In this document: positions 8,218 to 17,865 of the stretch, piece after piece | How the letters are laid out: every line of letters begins with the position of its first letter | How positions within the stretch are numbered: position 1 is the first letter of the stretch | From: an uncultured Clostridia bacterium | Lineage (GTDB): Bacteria > Bacillota > Clostridia > Oscillospirales > Acutalibacteraceae | Assembly (NCBI GenBank): GCA_946041635.1 | Contig: CAMGDG010000005.1 | Location: forward strand, 1 to 42,336 | DNA: 42,336 bases | Direction: 5' to 3' | Translations under genes and position numbers: made by a program | The notes under the pieces: model-generated | The model's input: only the letters and a program-made list of their open reading frames with translations | Databases searched by the model: none | What the model was told of the DNA's origin: nothing

Positions 8218-8925
8218 ATGAAAAAGTTTGTAATTGAAGTGCTTTACCCCGAATACAACAACCTTTTCGGTGACAGAGGCAACTGTGAGTATCTTAAAAA
8301 GAAATTGAGCCTTGCGGGGTATGAAACCGAAGTAATTGAAACTTCACTTTTTGACGAGCCTGCATTTATTAAAGGTCAAGTTGATATTTTACTTATTTCT
8401 CCCTGTCAGGAAAAGCACCAGTTAATTGAGATTGAAAGATTAAAAAACTACCGTGATGCAATAAATTCCCGTATTGAAAACGGCGGTGTAATTCTTGCGA
8501 CGGGAAATGCCTTTGAGCTTTTCGGCGACTATATTGAAGACGCAAAAGGAGAAAAGCACGATTGTCTTAAATTCTTCCCGTATTACGCAAAGCAGTTTTC
8601 CCGTCTTCGCTATAACGATTGCAGTGTGGGCAAATTTGAGGGTATGGAGATAACGGGCTTTAAAAATCTTTTAAGCCACAGCTACGGCGAAAATCCCTGC
8701 CCGTTCCTTAAAATGAAAAAGGGCTGCGGAATGAACAAGGAAACGAACCTTGAAGGGGTACACAAAAACAATCTTTTCGCCACATATCACACAGGCCCGA
8801 TTTTGCCCCTTAACCCCAAATTTACGGAGTATCTTATAAAACTTGTAGACGCTGATTATAAAGATGTCCCCCTTGAATTTGAGGGTAAAGCATACGAAAA
8901 AAGAATAAAAGAACTGACAAAATAA
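8218..8925 (+). CDS. gatD: GatD-like type 1 glutamine amidotransferase
   Basis: LYPEYNNLFGDRGNCEYLKKKL ... GGVILATGNAFELFG ... HTGPILPLNP; adjacent to murT. Confidence 0.92.
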   Translation: MKKFVIEVLYPEYNNLFGDRGNCEYLKKKLSLAGYETEVIETSLFDEPAFIKGQVDILLISPCQEKHQLIEIERLKNYRDAINSRIENGGVILATGNAFELFGDYIEDAKGEKHDCLKFFPYYAKQFSRLRYNDCSVGKFEGMEITGFKNLLSHSYGENPCPFLKMKKGCGMNKETNLEGVHKNNLFATYHTGPILPLNPKFTEYLIKLVDADYKDVPLEFEGKAYEKRIKELTK

Positions 8926-8948
8926 TCGGTTGCAGCAATAAATGACAG

Positions 8949-9035
8949 TAGGGGACGATGCCTTTCATCGTCCCGCAAAAGCATATAAAAACCAACGGCG
9001 GTATCGTAGGGGCGATTCACGAATCGCCTGTAAAA
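8949..9035 (+). repeat. Composite palindromic repeat, direct copy
   Basis: gtaggggacgatgcctttcatcgtcccgcaaaagcatataaaaaccaacggcggtatcgtaggggcgattcacgaatcgcc; counterpart of 6455-6546. Confidence 0.82.
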
Positions 9036-9061
9036 TCACGAAAAACCCAACCTCAACATGG

Positions 9062-9130
9062 TAGGGCGCTGTCTGCCACCGCCGAGGGTTTTGCTGTAAA
9101 TTGCGGCGGGAGCAAGCCCCCGCCCTACAA
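9062..9130 (+). repeat. Dispersed palindromic repeat module (gtagggcg ... cggcgggagcaagcccccgccctac)
   Basis: Related modules at 20171-20196 and 24931-24956. Confidence 0.65.
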
Positions 9131-9165
9131 TACAATCCCTGCAATTTTCGATTTACAAATAAACT

Positions 9166-9208
9166 CCACTATGACATTTCAAATTTGAAAATGTCATAGT
9201 GGTTTTTT
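9166..9208 (+). terminator. Rho-independent terminator
   Basis: CCACTATGACATTT ... AAATGTCATAGTGG 14-bp stem followed by TTTTTT. Confidence 0.88.
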
Positions 9209-9337
9209 ATTGGCAAGTTGAGTGCAAAAGAGAAATATTTATGCTCCGAATCGTCAATTGTTTCTTTTGCATCACAAAATATTACGGAAAACATTTAAAA
9301 ATACGGCATTTCGGCACAATATGTTGTAAAAAAATCC

Positions 9338-9366
9338 TTGTAATATGTGGCATTATCTGTTATAAT
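9338..9366 (+). promoter_or_regulatory. Promoter of rlmB
   Basis: TTGTAA (9338-9343), 17-bp spacer, TATAAT (9361-9366). Confidence 0.65.
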
Positions 9367-9413
9367 AAATTATTAAAAATATCATCTGTAATTATGCCTT
9401 GAACGGAGAAAAA

Positions 9414-10163
9414 ATGGATAAGTTTAACGAAGAAAAACAAAAGGATTTGATTATCGGTAGAAATGCCGTGACCGAACTGATAAAATCGGGCAGAGAAATT
9501 GACACTCTCTTTGTTTTAAGAGGTGAAAAAAGCGGCTCTGTCGGCAAGATTATCGGCGAGTGCCGTGAAAAAGGCGCTGTTGTCAAAGAAGTTGACCGTA
9601 AAAAGCTGGATTTTATGTGCGGTCACGGTAATCATCAGGGCGTTGCGGCAATTTGTGCGGCGCACAGCTACGCAACGGTTGAGGAAATTCTCGGCGAGGC
9701 TGAAAAAAGAGGAGAGCCGCCCTTTATTGTGGTGTGCGACGGCATTGAGGACCCTCATAATTTAGGCGCAATTATCCGTACCGCAGAGGCGGCGGGGGTT
9801 CACGGTATAATTATTCCCAAGAGAAGAAGCGCATCTCTTAATTATACGGTGGGCAAGACCAGCGCAGGGGCTTTGGAATATATGAAAGTTGCCCGTGTTT
9901 CAAATCTTGCGTCAACTCTTGACGAACTGAAAGAAAAGGGTATGTGGATTTACGGCGCGGATATGGACGGCGAAGATGTCCGCTCCGTTAACCTTGACGG
10001 TGCGGCGGTGCTTGTAATCGGCTCCGAGGGTGACGGAATGAGCAGAATAGTCCGTGAAAAGTGCGATTTTATAATATCGCTGAAAATGAAAGGGCAGATA
10101 AACTCGCTTAACGCATCGGTTGCAGGCGGAATACTGATGTACGAGTTTGCATACAAAAGATAA
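9414..10163 (+). CDS. rlmB: 23S rRNA 2'-O-methyltransferase, RlmB/TrmH (SpoU) family
   Basis: GRNAVTELIKSG, DGIEDPHNLGAIIRTAEAAGVHGIIIPKRRS, GSEGDGMSRIVREKCD, NSLNASVAGGILMYE. Confidence 0.93.
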   Translation: MDKFNEEKQKDLIIGRNAVTELIKSGREIDTLFVLRGEKSGSVGKIIGECREKGAVVKEVDRKKLDFMCGHGNHQGVAAICAAHSYATVEEILGEAEKRGEPPFIVVCDGIEDPHNLGAIIRTAEAAGVHGIIIPKRRSASLNYTVGKTSAGALEYMKVARVSNLASTLDELKEKGMWIYGADMDGEDVRSVNLDGAAVLVIGSEGDGMSRIVREKCDFIISLKMKGQINSLNASVAGGILMYEFAYKR

Positions 10164-10200
10164 ATTTCAATGTATAATAAATTTTCGGGGGATTTTTATT

Positions 10201-12981
10201 ATGGCAGAAAGAATACCTGATTCGCTTATTGATGAAATACTTGCGTCGGCAAAATCATATGGGGGAGCAGAGCAGCCCGTTGCGGATTATGGCGCTGATG
10301 AAATCGACAAGTTAATTGCGGAAATTTCAGCGGACGGAAAAAGTGAAATAGGCGCAGAAACAAACGCAAATGAAAAGCCTGTTTTTGTGAAAGAGGAAGC
10401 GGAAAAAACGAGTTTTGCAGATGCGGCGAGTGAGAATAAGGAAAGATTTTCTCTCGATTTGTCAAAGCTTAATTCTCTTGATGCCGCCGAGGAGGAATTT
10501 GCGGAGGATACGGTGAGTGACGCCGATGTGAGCCTTCTTGTTGATGACGACGGTCAGATAGGCCTTGCGGCGGACGGCGTGGAAATCGGCGGCGAGGAAG
10601 AAGCGGAAAATACTCCCGAACAGCCTGCGGAAGAGGGGGTAAAATCCGTCAGCGGACAGATTTCCATTGAAAAAACACGACTTTTCAACGAGGTTAAGAT
10701 TCACGGGGAATATAATCCCTCCATACCTCATAATTTAGGAAATAAGGTTACAAGAACAACTACCGGCGAGGCAGAGCCTCTCTCAACCCCCGGAATGAGT
10801 GAGGAAAAATACAGAAAGCATTTTATGAACAAGCCTGTGCAGAATATTGAAAAAACACAGGAGCACCGTAAGGTTATTGCTTCAATGCCTGAAAAGACAA
10901 TTGAAACTCCCGGCGTTGTAATTAAGAAAAACAAAGATTTAAAAACAAGCACGGACGGAATTCAGCCCTTGCCTACTCTTGTTCCTGCCGAATATGAACT
11001 TGAACAGGAGAAAACACGCCTTGATTTGCCGAAAGCGTCGGGCTCGGAAGATATTGCCGATAACCAGATAGTGTTGGAGGGCTTTAACGATGAGGAGCCT
11101 GTTTTGCAGCAGTCGGAGGAGCAGGCGGAGGCAGAGCTTAAAAAGAACCGGAAAAATGTTGTTGATGAATTTGTAAATAACGGCTTGCTCTTTAAGCAGG
11201 AGGTTGAGGAGCAAGACAAAAAGAATCACTTTGAGCGGCAGAGCGTTTCTGTTGCCCGTGAGTATTTCGGCCCCAAGGACAGACCTGCAATAGAAAAAAT
11301 ATACATGAGCGAAAAAAGAGGGCTTGTTTCAAAAACGGTGATTTTATCCGTGATATGCGGAATTATGGCTCTGCTTGCGGCGGCGGCAGGTGCAGATAAC
11401 GGCAATTTTGAGCTTTATAACAACAATGAGTATATATACGTTGCGGTTCAGCTTGTATTGCTTATCATTGCCTGTGCAATAAATTTCAGAAGCTTTATCA
11501 ATACCTTTAAGGGCTTGAAGAATAAAACCGTGGATATGGACACAGTCGTTTGCGTGGCGGCTTTGGCAGGCTTTATACAGTGCGCCGTCGGCTTTGCCTT
11601 TACGGATAATGTGGAGGCCACCGCCCATATTCTTGCGGGTGCGGCGGTAATTCCCATGATTTTGAAAACAGCGGGCGAGCTTGTAAGATGTAAAAACGAT
11701 TATGATAATTTCCTTCTTGTTTCCGACGATGAAAAGCTTTGTTACAGCGTTGAAAATATAGACGATGAGGAAACGGCAAACGAGATTGCAAGAGGTCTTA
11801 TGCTTGGCGACCCCGATATAAAGTATTCCGCAAAGACAGATTTTCCCGCAAATTTCGTTGCGATTTCACGCTCCTCCGAGGTAACGGGCAAGCTTATCAG
11901 AATTGCCGTGCCTGCAATTTGCGGGGCGGCGGTATTGGCAGGAGCGGCATACGGCATTGTATCGAAAAATCTTTTTGCCGCAGTAAGCACATTTGCCGGA
12001 GTAATTCTTATGGGATTGCCTGCGGCGGCAGGGCTTTTGTCAGCGGTAAATCTCCGTGCGGCAAATAAAAAACTTAATGCAGAGGGCACTTTGATAAACG
12101 GTTACAGCGCAGTTGAGGACGCAGTTAATTCCAACGGCGTTGTAATTGACGCCTGCGATGCCTTTGTCAGCGGCGGATGTAATATTGAGGGCATAAAGCT
12201 TTATCACAAAATGCGCATTGACGAGGCTATTCAATACACAGCGTCTGTGATTATTGCTTCGGGCGGCGTGCTTTCCGATGTGTTCGACGGCGTTATAATC
12301 GGCAAGAAAGAGTTGCTTTTCCCCGTTGAGTCGTTGTCATATGAGGAAAAGCTGGGTTGTTCCTGCTGGATACATAATCACCGCGTCCTTGTGGGCAACC
12401 GTGAGCTTCTTGTTCATCACAATGTTGAAACACCCGACGCAGAGCTGGAAGAAAAATTCAAAAAAGACGGCAGAAATGTTATTTACCTTGCCATTGAGGG
12501 TAAAATTTCAGCAATGTTTGTTGTGGTTTACAAAGCAAACGAAGTTACCGCAAAATATATGCGTGAGCTTGAAAAAGACGGACTTACAATATTTTTCAGA
12601 ACCTCTGACGCTAATATTACCGAGGAGTTTATTGAAAATGAATTCGGGCTTCCGTCAGATGTTGTGAAGATAATAAATCCCGTTGCGGGAGAAATGTTCC
12701 AAAAGGTTAAAAACAGGGTAAGCGAGCGCACAAACGCCAATATTATTCACGACGGCACGGTAAAAACTATGCTCAGCGCCCTTCATGCCGCCTTCGGAAT
12801 AAATAATTTCGTGAATGTCACACGGATTGTTCAGCTTGCAGAGGCTGTTATAGGCGCCGCCGTTGTTGTTTTGCTTGCATTTTTGTCAGGACTTGCACAG
12901 GTTGGCGTTTGGCAGATTATTATATATCAGGCATTGTGGACTCTCATACTGTCCTTGTTGCCGACTTTAAGAAAAAAGTAA
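10201..12981 (+). CDS. P-type ATPase-like membrane protein lacking catalytic motifs, with long acidic N-terminal region
   Basis: PAAAGLLSAVNLRAANKKLNAEGTLINGYSAVED and HRVLVGNRELLVHHNV...GRNVIYLAIEGKISAMFVVVYKAN.. parallel P1B ATPase core segments, but DKTGT reads DACDA, TGDN reads TSDAN, and GDGxND is absent. Start ATG at 10201. Confidence 0.7.
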   Translation: MAERIPDSLIDEILASAKSYGGAEQPVADYGADEIDKLIAEISADGKSEIGAETNANEKPVFVKEEAEKTSFADAASENKERFSLDLSKLNSLDAAEEEFAEDTVSDADVSLLVDDDGQIGLAADGVEIGGEEEAENTPEQPAEEGVKSVSGQISIEKTRLFNEVKIHGEYNPSIPHNLGNKVTRTTTGEAEPLSTPGMSEEKYRKHFMNKPVQNIEKTQEHRKVIASMPEKTIETPGVVIKKNKDLKTSTDGIQPLPTLVPAEYELEQEKTRLDLPKASGSEDIADNQIVLEGFNDEEPVLQQSEEQAEAELKKNRKNVVDEFVNNGLLFKQEVEEQDKKNHFERQSVSVAREYFGPKDRPAIEKIYMSEKRGLVSKTVILSVICGIMALLAAAAGADNGNFELYNNNEYIYVAVQLVLLIIACAINFRSFINTFKGLKNKTVDMDTVVCVAALAGFIQCAVGFAFTDNVEATAHILAGAAVIPMILKTAGELVRCKNDYDNFLLVSDDEKLCYSVENIDDEETANEIARGLMLGDPDIKYSAKTDFPANFVAISRSSEVTGKLIRIAVPAICGAAVLAGAAYGIVSKNLFAAVSTFAGVILMGLPAAAGLLSAVNLRAANKKLNAEGTLINGYSAVEDAVNSNGVVIDACDAFVSGGCNIEGIKLYHKMRIDEAIQYTASVIIASGGVLSDVFDGVIIGKKELLFPVESLSYEEKLGCSCWIHNHRVLVGNRELLVHHNVETPDAELEEKFKKDGRNVIYLAIEGKISAMFVVVYKANEVTAKYMRELEKDGLTIFFRTSDANITEEFIENEFGLPSDVVKIINPVAGEMFQKVKNRVSERTNANIIHDGTVKTMLSALHAAFGINNFVNVTRIVQLAEAVIGAAVVVLLAFLSGLAQVGVWQIIIYQALWTLILSLLPTLRKK

Positions 12982-12998
12982 GAAAGAGATGAAATATA

Positions 12999-13733
12999 TT
13001 GGCAGACTTTTTCAATTCCGTAAAAGATGTATTTCTGTGGATTTGGAGCATAGACCAGATTAGGTTTGTTATAGACGCCTTTGTAAAACTCGGGCTTGCG
13101 GTATTGCTCAGCGGAATTATAGGCTATGAGCGTGAGCATTCTCACCGCCCCGCAGGTTTCAGAACTCATATTCTTGTTTCCGTAGGCTCGGCGCTTGTTA
13201 TGCTTACCTCCGTTTATATTGCCGAGGACAGGGGTCTGGAAGCGGATGTAACACGCATGAGTGCGCAGGTTATCAGCGGTATAGGCTTCCTCGGTGCAGG
13301 AACAATTCTGCGTGAAGGCTTTTCCGTAAAAGGACTTACAACGGCGGCAAGTCTTTGGGCAGTATCCTGTATCGGTATTGCTGTGGGTTCAGGCTTTATT
13401 TCGGGCGCACTTGTTGCCACCTTCGTTATTTATTTAACCCTTAATTCCTTAAAAAGATTTATCGTTAAGGGCTCGGCAGGCAAGCTTTTGTTTATTGAGA
13501 TAAAGGATGTTGGCCAGCAGGTTCCCGCAATTACAAAAACAATCAAGCAGTGCGGCGGAACAGTCCATTCCATGGAGGTTGTATATACCGAAACAAAGGA
13601 TTTAAGATTCAAGCGCCGCAAGGATACCTCCGTTATCAAGGTGCTTGTGTTCCCGAAAAATGACGACTCGTTGTCACTTATGGTAAGTACAATAAGAAGT
13701 ATGGAAGATGTTGAGGACATTTATGTTGACTGA
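12999..13733 (+). CDS. MgtC/SapB family membrane protein (TTG start)
   Basis: KLGLAVLLSGIIGYEREHSHRPAGFRTHILVSVGSALVMLTS ... RMSAQVISGIGFLGAGTILREGFSVKGLTTAASLWAVSCIGIAVGSGF. Confidence 0.94.
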   Translation: MADFFNSVKDVFLWIWSIDQIRFVIDAFVKLGLAVLLSGIIGYEREHSHRPAGFRTHILVSVGSALVMLTSVYIAEDRGLEADVTRMSAQVISGIGFLGAGTILREGFSVKGLTTAASLWAVSCIGIAVGSGFISGALVATFVIYLTLNSLKRFIVKGSAGKLLFIEIKDVGQQVPAITKTIKQCGGTVHSMEVVYTETKDLRFKRRKDTSVIKVLVFPKNDDSLSLMVSTIRSMEDVEDIYVD

Positions 13734-14475
13734 TAATACGGAGCTTTTTGAGGGCGAGCATATTGAGAATTTGGGCGGCGGAGTAAATCTTGTTGTTTCA
13801 AAGCAGCACACCTTCGGTACGGATGCGCTCATCCTCGCCTCTTTCGCATCGCCGAAAAGAAACGATGTTGCCTGTGATTTGGGCAGCGGCTGCGGTATTA
13901 TTCCCTTTGTATGGCTTCGTGACGGCGTGTGCAAAAGCATAACCGCCGTTGAAATTCAGGAGAACGCCTGCAATCAGATGAACCGTTCTCTCAAAATGAA
14001 CGGCACAGATAAAATCGCCGTGATAAATGAGGATTTAAAGAAGCTTGAAATGCTTTCTTCCGGAGCTTTCGATTTGGTTACAATGAATCCCCCGTATAAA
14101 ATATGCAACGGCGGAATAAAAAACGATGATGAATGTGCGACGATTGCCCGTCACGAAACTGCCTGCAATATAGGCGATATAGCGAAATGCGCCGCAAGGC
14201 TTTTGCGCTTCGGCGGGCGATTTTGCATTTGTCACCGCCCCGAAAGAGTGTTTGACGCAATGATTGCTATGAGGGAAAGCGGAATAGAGCCGAAAAAGCT
14301 TCGTTTCGTCAGCAAAAGAGGCGACACTCAGCCGTGGCTCGTGTTGATAGACGGCAGGAGAGGCGGCAAAAACGGGCTTAAAGTGGAAAAGCCCCTGATA
14401 GTGGAAAATACAGACGGTACATTGAGCGATGAAATGCTCGGAATAACCGAAAAATATCGGGAGAATTTAAAATGA
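13723..14475 (+). CDS. trmN6: tRNA1(Val) adenine-N6-methyltransferase-like (TrmN6/YfiC) protein
   Basis: KQHTFGTDALILASFA, CDLGSGCGIIPF, DLVTMNPPYK motifs; next to rsmI. Confidence 0.85.
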   Translation: MLTDNTELFEGEHIENLGGGVNLVVSKQHTFGTDALILASFASPKRNDVACDLGSGCGIIPFVWLRDGVCKSITAVEIQENACNQMNRSLKMNGTDKIAVINEDLKKLEMLSSGAFDLVTMNPPYKICNGGIKNDDECATIARHETACNIGDIAKCAARLLRFGGRFCICHRPERVFDAMIAMRESGIEPKKLRFVSKRGDTQPWLVLIDGRRGGKNGLKVEKPLIVENTDGTLSDEMLGITEKYRENLK

Positions 14476-15296
14476 ACGGAAAGCTTTATGTAGTGGGAAC
14501 GCCTATCGGAAATTTGTCCGATTTTTCTCCCCGAGGAATAAAAACCTTGTCCGAGGTAGATTTTATTGCCGCCGAGGATACAAGAGTAACGGCAAAAATA
14601 TTAAATCACTTTGAAATTAAAAAGCCCCTTGTAAGCTATTACGAGCATAATCGCCGAGAGCGGGGAGAAATAATAGTTGAAAGGATTTTAAAGGGCGAAA
14701 ACTGCGCCGTTGTTACAGACGCAGGTATGCCCTGTATTTCAGACCCGGGGCAGGACCTTGTGTATCTTTGCCGTGAAAGGGGAATTGAGGTGGAGTCCGT
14801 TCCCGGTCCCACCGCCTTTGCAACTGCCCTTGCGGTCAGCGGAATGGAGTGCGGACGCTTTACCTTTGAGGGCTTTTTAAGTGTGAATAAGCCCAGCCGC
14901 AAGGAGCACCTTGAAGAGCTGAAAACCGAAACGAGAACGATGGTGTTTTATGAAGCACCCCATAAGCTTAAAGCAACCCTTAAAGACATGCTCTCGTATT
15001 TCGGCAACCGTGAGATATGTATTGTCAAGGAGCTTACGAAAATCCACGAAACCGTGATGCGGACAAGCCTTTCGGCGGCGATTGAATATTTTGAAACGGA
15101 AAATCCCAAGGGAGAGTATGTTCTCATAGTAAAAGGCGCCGATAAGGCAGAAAAAGAACAGCCCGTCACATTGGAACAGGCTGTTTTAACCGCTTCTGAA
15201 CTTGTAAAAAAAGGAATCAGCGTAAACGAGGCGGCGAAAACCGTTGCCAACGAAACAGGTATAAAAAAGAGCCTTATTTACAAGCAGTTGCTTTGA
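14472..15296 (+). CDS. rsmI: 16S rRNA (cytidine(1402)-2'-O)-methyltransferase
   Basis: GKLYVVGTPIGNLSDFSPRGIKTLSEVDFIAAEDTRVTAKILNHF; VTDAGMPCISDPGQDLV. Confidence 0.96.
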   Translation: MNGKLYVVGTPIGNLSDFSPRGIKTLSEVDFIAAEDTRVTAKILNHFEIKKPLVSYYEHNRRERGEIIVERILKGENCAVVTDAGMPCISDPGQDLVYLCRERGIEVESVPGPTAFATALAVSGMECGRFTFEGFLSVNKPSRKEHLEELKTETRTMVFYEAPHKLKATLKDMLSYFGNREICIVKELTKIHETVMRTSLSAAIEYFETENPKGEYVLIVKGADKAEKEQPVTLEQAVLTASELVKKGISVNEAAKTVANETGIKKSLIYKQLL

Positions 15297-15907
15297 TTAG
15301 AGGCATTGTATATTGAGTTAATTTGGCTTTCGATAAGCCTTAACGCTTCTGCTACAACCGTTTCCACACAAAGGGGCAGGTTTTCGCTTTTCTTCGGTTT
15401 AGCGTCGGCAGTTGCGGTAAAAAGAGTTGAAAGAAGATAATCAAGCATACTTGAAGATAAAAACGGAGTAATCTCCGGGCGAATTTTCCCGTTTGCAGGC
15501 AAAAGCCCTTTGTTCAAGGCGCTTATGTAGATTTTATAAAGGGTGAGAATATAAATATCCCTTATCTGTCGGGAATAATCGTTGCCCGAGCCGCTCATTT
15601 TTTCCGTGAGAAATACAGAGGCACGGAATATGGTGCTCATTCTCAGCTCACCGTCCTGAGGAATATCGTTAAGCTCAAAAAGAGCGTCGGATACGATTTT
15701 TGTTTCGGAAATTCCCAAAAGGTAATCGGAGCTAACATCATAAAAGGCCGAGGCACGGCAAAGAAAATCAAGCCCGCATTCTCTTATGCCCTTTTCATAA
15801 TGTGAGAGCAGAGCCTGTGAAACGCCAAGTGCCTGCGCCGCTTCTTTCTGACTTAAATTTTTATCTTTTCTCAATGACACAAGTCTTGAAGAAATTGATG
15901 TACTCAT
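15278..15907 (-). CDS. XRE-family HTH transcriptional regulator
   Basis: RLVSLRKDKNLSQKEAAQALGVSQALLSHYEKGIRECGLDFLCRASAFYDVSSDYLLG; 3' end overlaps convergent rsmI by 19 bp. Confidence 0.9.
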   Translation of the reverse strand: MSTSISSRLVSLRKDKNLSQKEAAQALGVSQALLSHYEKGIRECGLDFLCRASAFYDVSSDYLLGISETKIVSDALFELNDIPQDGELRMSTIFRASVFLTEKMSGSGNDYSRQIRDIYILTLYKIYISALNKGLLPANGKIRPEITPFLSSSMLDYLLSTLFTATADAKPKKSENLPLCVETVVAEALRLIESQINSIYNASNQSNCL

Positions 15908-16002
15908 TTTAAACCCTTCTTTATACGAACAGTAATATTATTATACAGTTGCTTAAACATTTTGTATATTGTTTTTATTTACAAAAAAGCAGGAGAGCAA
16001 AT

Positions 16003-16731
16003 ATGAAAACTTACCAAATTCATTTAATCCGTCACGCAATGACTTCGGGAAATTTAGAGGGCAGATACATAGGTCATACCGATGTGTCCGTTTGCAAAGA
16101 GGGCATGGCACAGCTTCACGATATTATCGAGAATTACGGCAGTTATCCTGAGGTGGACGCCGTATTTTCAAGTCCTCTCAAAAGATGTCTGGAAACGGCA
16201 AAAGAGATTTATCCCGATAAAAACCCCATTGTGCTTGATGACCTTATAGAATACGATTTCGGCGAGTTTGAGGGGAAAACAGCCGAGGAGCTTCAAAAGG
16301 ATGAGGATTTCGCAGAATGGCTCAGCGGTACAAATCCCAATAAAGCCGCACCCTTCGGCGACAGTCAGGTGAGGTTTAATTACCGCGTCTGCTCATGCTT
16401 TGAAAAAATCGTTGACGGAGTAATCCGTTCGGGAGTAAAAAACACGGCGGTAATAACCCACGGCGGCGTGATAATGTCCATAATGGCGGCATATGCTCTG
16501 CCCGAGGCGCCTATGCACGAATGGCTCACTCCCAATTGCTGCGGATATACAATCAGAATTACGCCGTCAATCTGGTCAAGAGGTATGAAGGTGGAGGCTA
16601 TCGCAGAATGTCCCGCCGAAATTGTAACCGAGGACGGTGAAAGAGAACTTTGGGATATATATGACCCCGAAAAGGACGAATATGATGTTGAGTACTGGGA
16701 AAATGATAAAAATTTCCCAGAAGAACAATAA
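16003..16731 (+). CDS. Histidine phosphatase (phosphoglycerate mutase) family protein
   Basis: IHLIRHAMTSGNLEGRYIGHTDVSV ... SSPLKRCLETAKEIYP ... VITHGGVIMSIM. Confidence 0.93.
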   Translation: MKTYQIHLIRHAMTSGNLEGRYIGHTDVSVCKEGMAQLHDIIENYGSYPEVDAVFSSPLKRCLETAKEIYPDKNPIVLDDLIEYDFGEFEGKTAEELQKDEDFAEWLSGTNPNKAAPFGDSQVRFNYRVCSCFEKIVDGVIRSGVKNTAVITHGGVIMSIMAAYALPEAPMHEWLTPNCCGYTIRITPSIWSRGMKVEAIAECPAEIVTEDGERELWDIYDPEKDEYDVEYWENDKNFPEEQ

Positions 16732-16800
16732 ATATTACCTTGAATTGATAATAATACGGTGATAAAATAATGAAAATAAAAACAATAGGAGGATAAGCTT

Positions 16801-17865
16801 ATGCAAATGACAATTCGCTGGTTCGGCGGTGAAAAAGATACTGTCACTCTTTCGCAGATAAAGCAGATACCGGGCGTAACAGGCGTTGTTCCCGCACTTC
16901 ACTATCTGCCGGCAGGAGAAGTGTGGCCCATGGAGGATATTCTGAAAATGAAGTCCGAAATTGAGGCGGCAGGGCTTACAATGGAGTGCATTGAAAGCGT
17001 TAATATCCACGAGGATATTAAAATAGGACTTCCCACAAGAGATAAATATATTGAAAACTATAAAACCTGTATCCGTAATCTTGCCAAGGCGGGAGTAAAG
17101 GTGATTTGCTATAACTTTATGCCTGTTTTTGACTGGACGAGAACCGACCTCTCCATGGATATGGGCAACGGCGCAACATGCCTTTCCTATGACGGCGGTC
17201 AGATAGAGGGCAAAAGCCCCGAGCAGATGTTTAAGGATATTGACGACAACTCAAACGGCTACGCAATGCCCGGCTGGGAAACGGAAAGAATGCCCGAAAT
17301 TAAAGAACTGTTTGAGAAGTACAAAGGCGTTACAAAAGAGGATTTGTGGAATAACCTTAAATATTTCCTCGAAGCAATTATGCCCGTTTGCGAGGAATGT
17401 GATGTTAAAATGGCTATCCACCCCGACGATCCGCCATGGGATATTTTCGGGCTGCCCAGAATTATCACGAACCGTGACGCACTTAAAAAGCTTCTGACAA
17501 TGGTTGATAATAAATATAACGGCTTAACCTTCTGCACAGGCTCTTTGGGCGCAAATCTCGATAACGATTTGCCGTCAATGATTCGGGAATTCGGCGACAG
17601 AATTTATTTCGCCCACCTCCGCAATGTAAAGGTGGAGGGCAGGCACTTTAACGAAACCGCTCATGAGTCAGCCGAGGGTTCTCTTGATATGTATGAAATT
17701 GTCAAGGCGCTGAATGATGTGGGATTTGACGGCTATGTACGTCCCGACCACGGCAGAATGATTTGGGGCGAGGTGGCACGCCCCGGCTACGGTCTTTTTG
17801 ACAGAGCGCTGGGAGCTGCTTATCTCAACGGACTTTTTGAAGCCGTTGAAAAATCGGAGGAATGA
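16801..17865 (+). CDS. uxuA: Mannonate dehydratase
   Basis: MTIRWFGGEKDTVTLSQIKQIPGVTGVVPALHYLPAGEVWP ... KVICYNFMPVFDWTRTDL ... MAIHPDDPPW. Confidence 0.97.
   Translation: MQMTIRWFGGEKDTVTLSQIKQIPGVTGVVPALHYLPAGEVWPMEDILKMKSEIEAAGLTMECIESVNIHEDIKIGLPTRDKYIENYKTCIRNLAKAGVKVICYNFMPVFDWTRTDLSMDMGNGATCLSYDGGQIEGKSPEQMFKDIDDNSNGYAMPGWETERMPEIKELFEKYKGVTKEDLWNNLKYFLEAIMPVCEECDVKMAIHPDDPPWDIFGLPRIITNRDALKKLLTMVDNKYNGLTFCTGSLGANLDNDLPSMIREFGDRIYFAHLRNVKVEGRHFNETAHESAEGSLDMYEIVKALNDVGFDGYVRPDHGRMIWGEVARPGYGLFDRALGAAYLNGLFEAVEKSEE

Noticed and set aside
8958-9188. 76-aa plus-strand ORF
   Set aside because: Composed almost entirely of the palindromic intergenic repeat family and overlaps a terminator.
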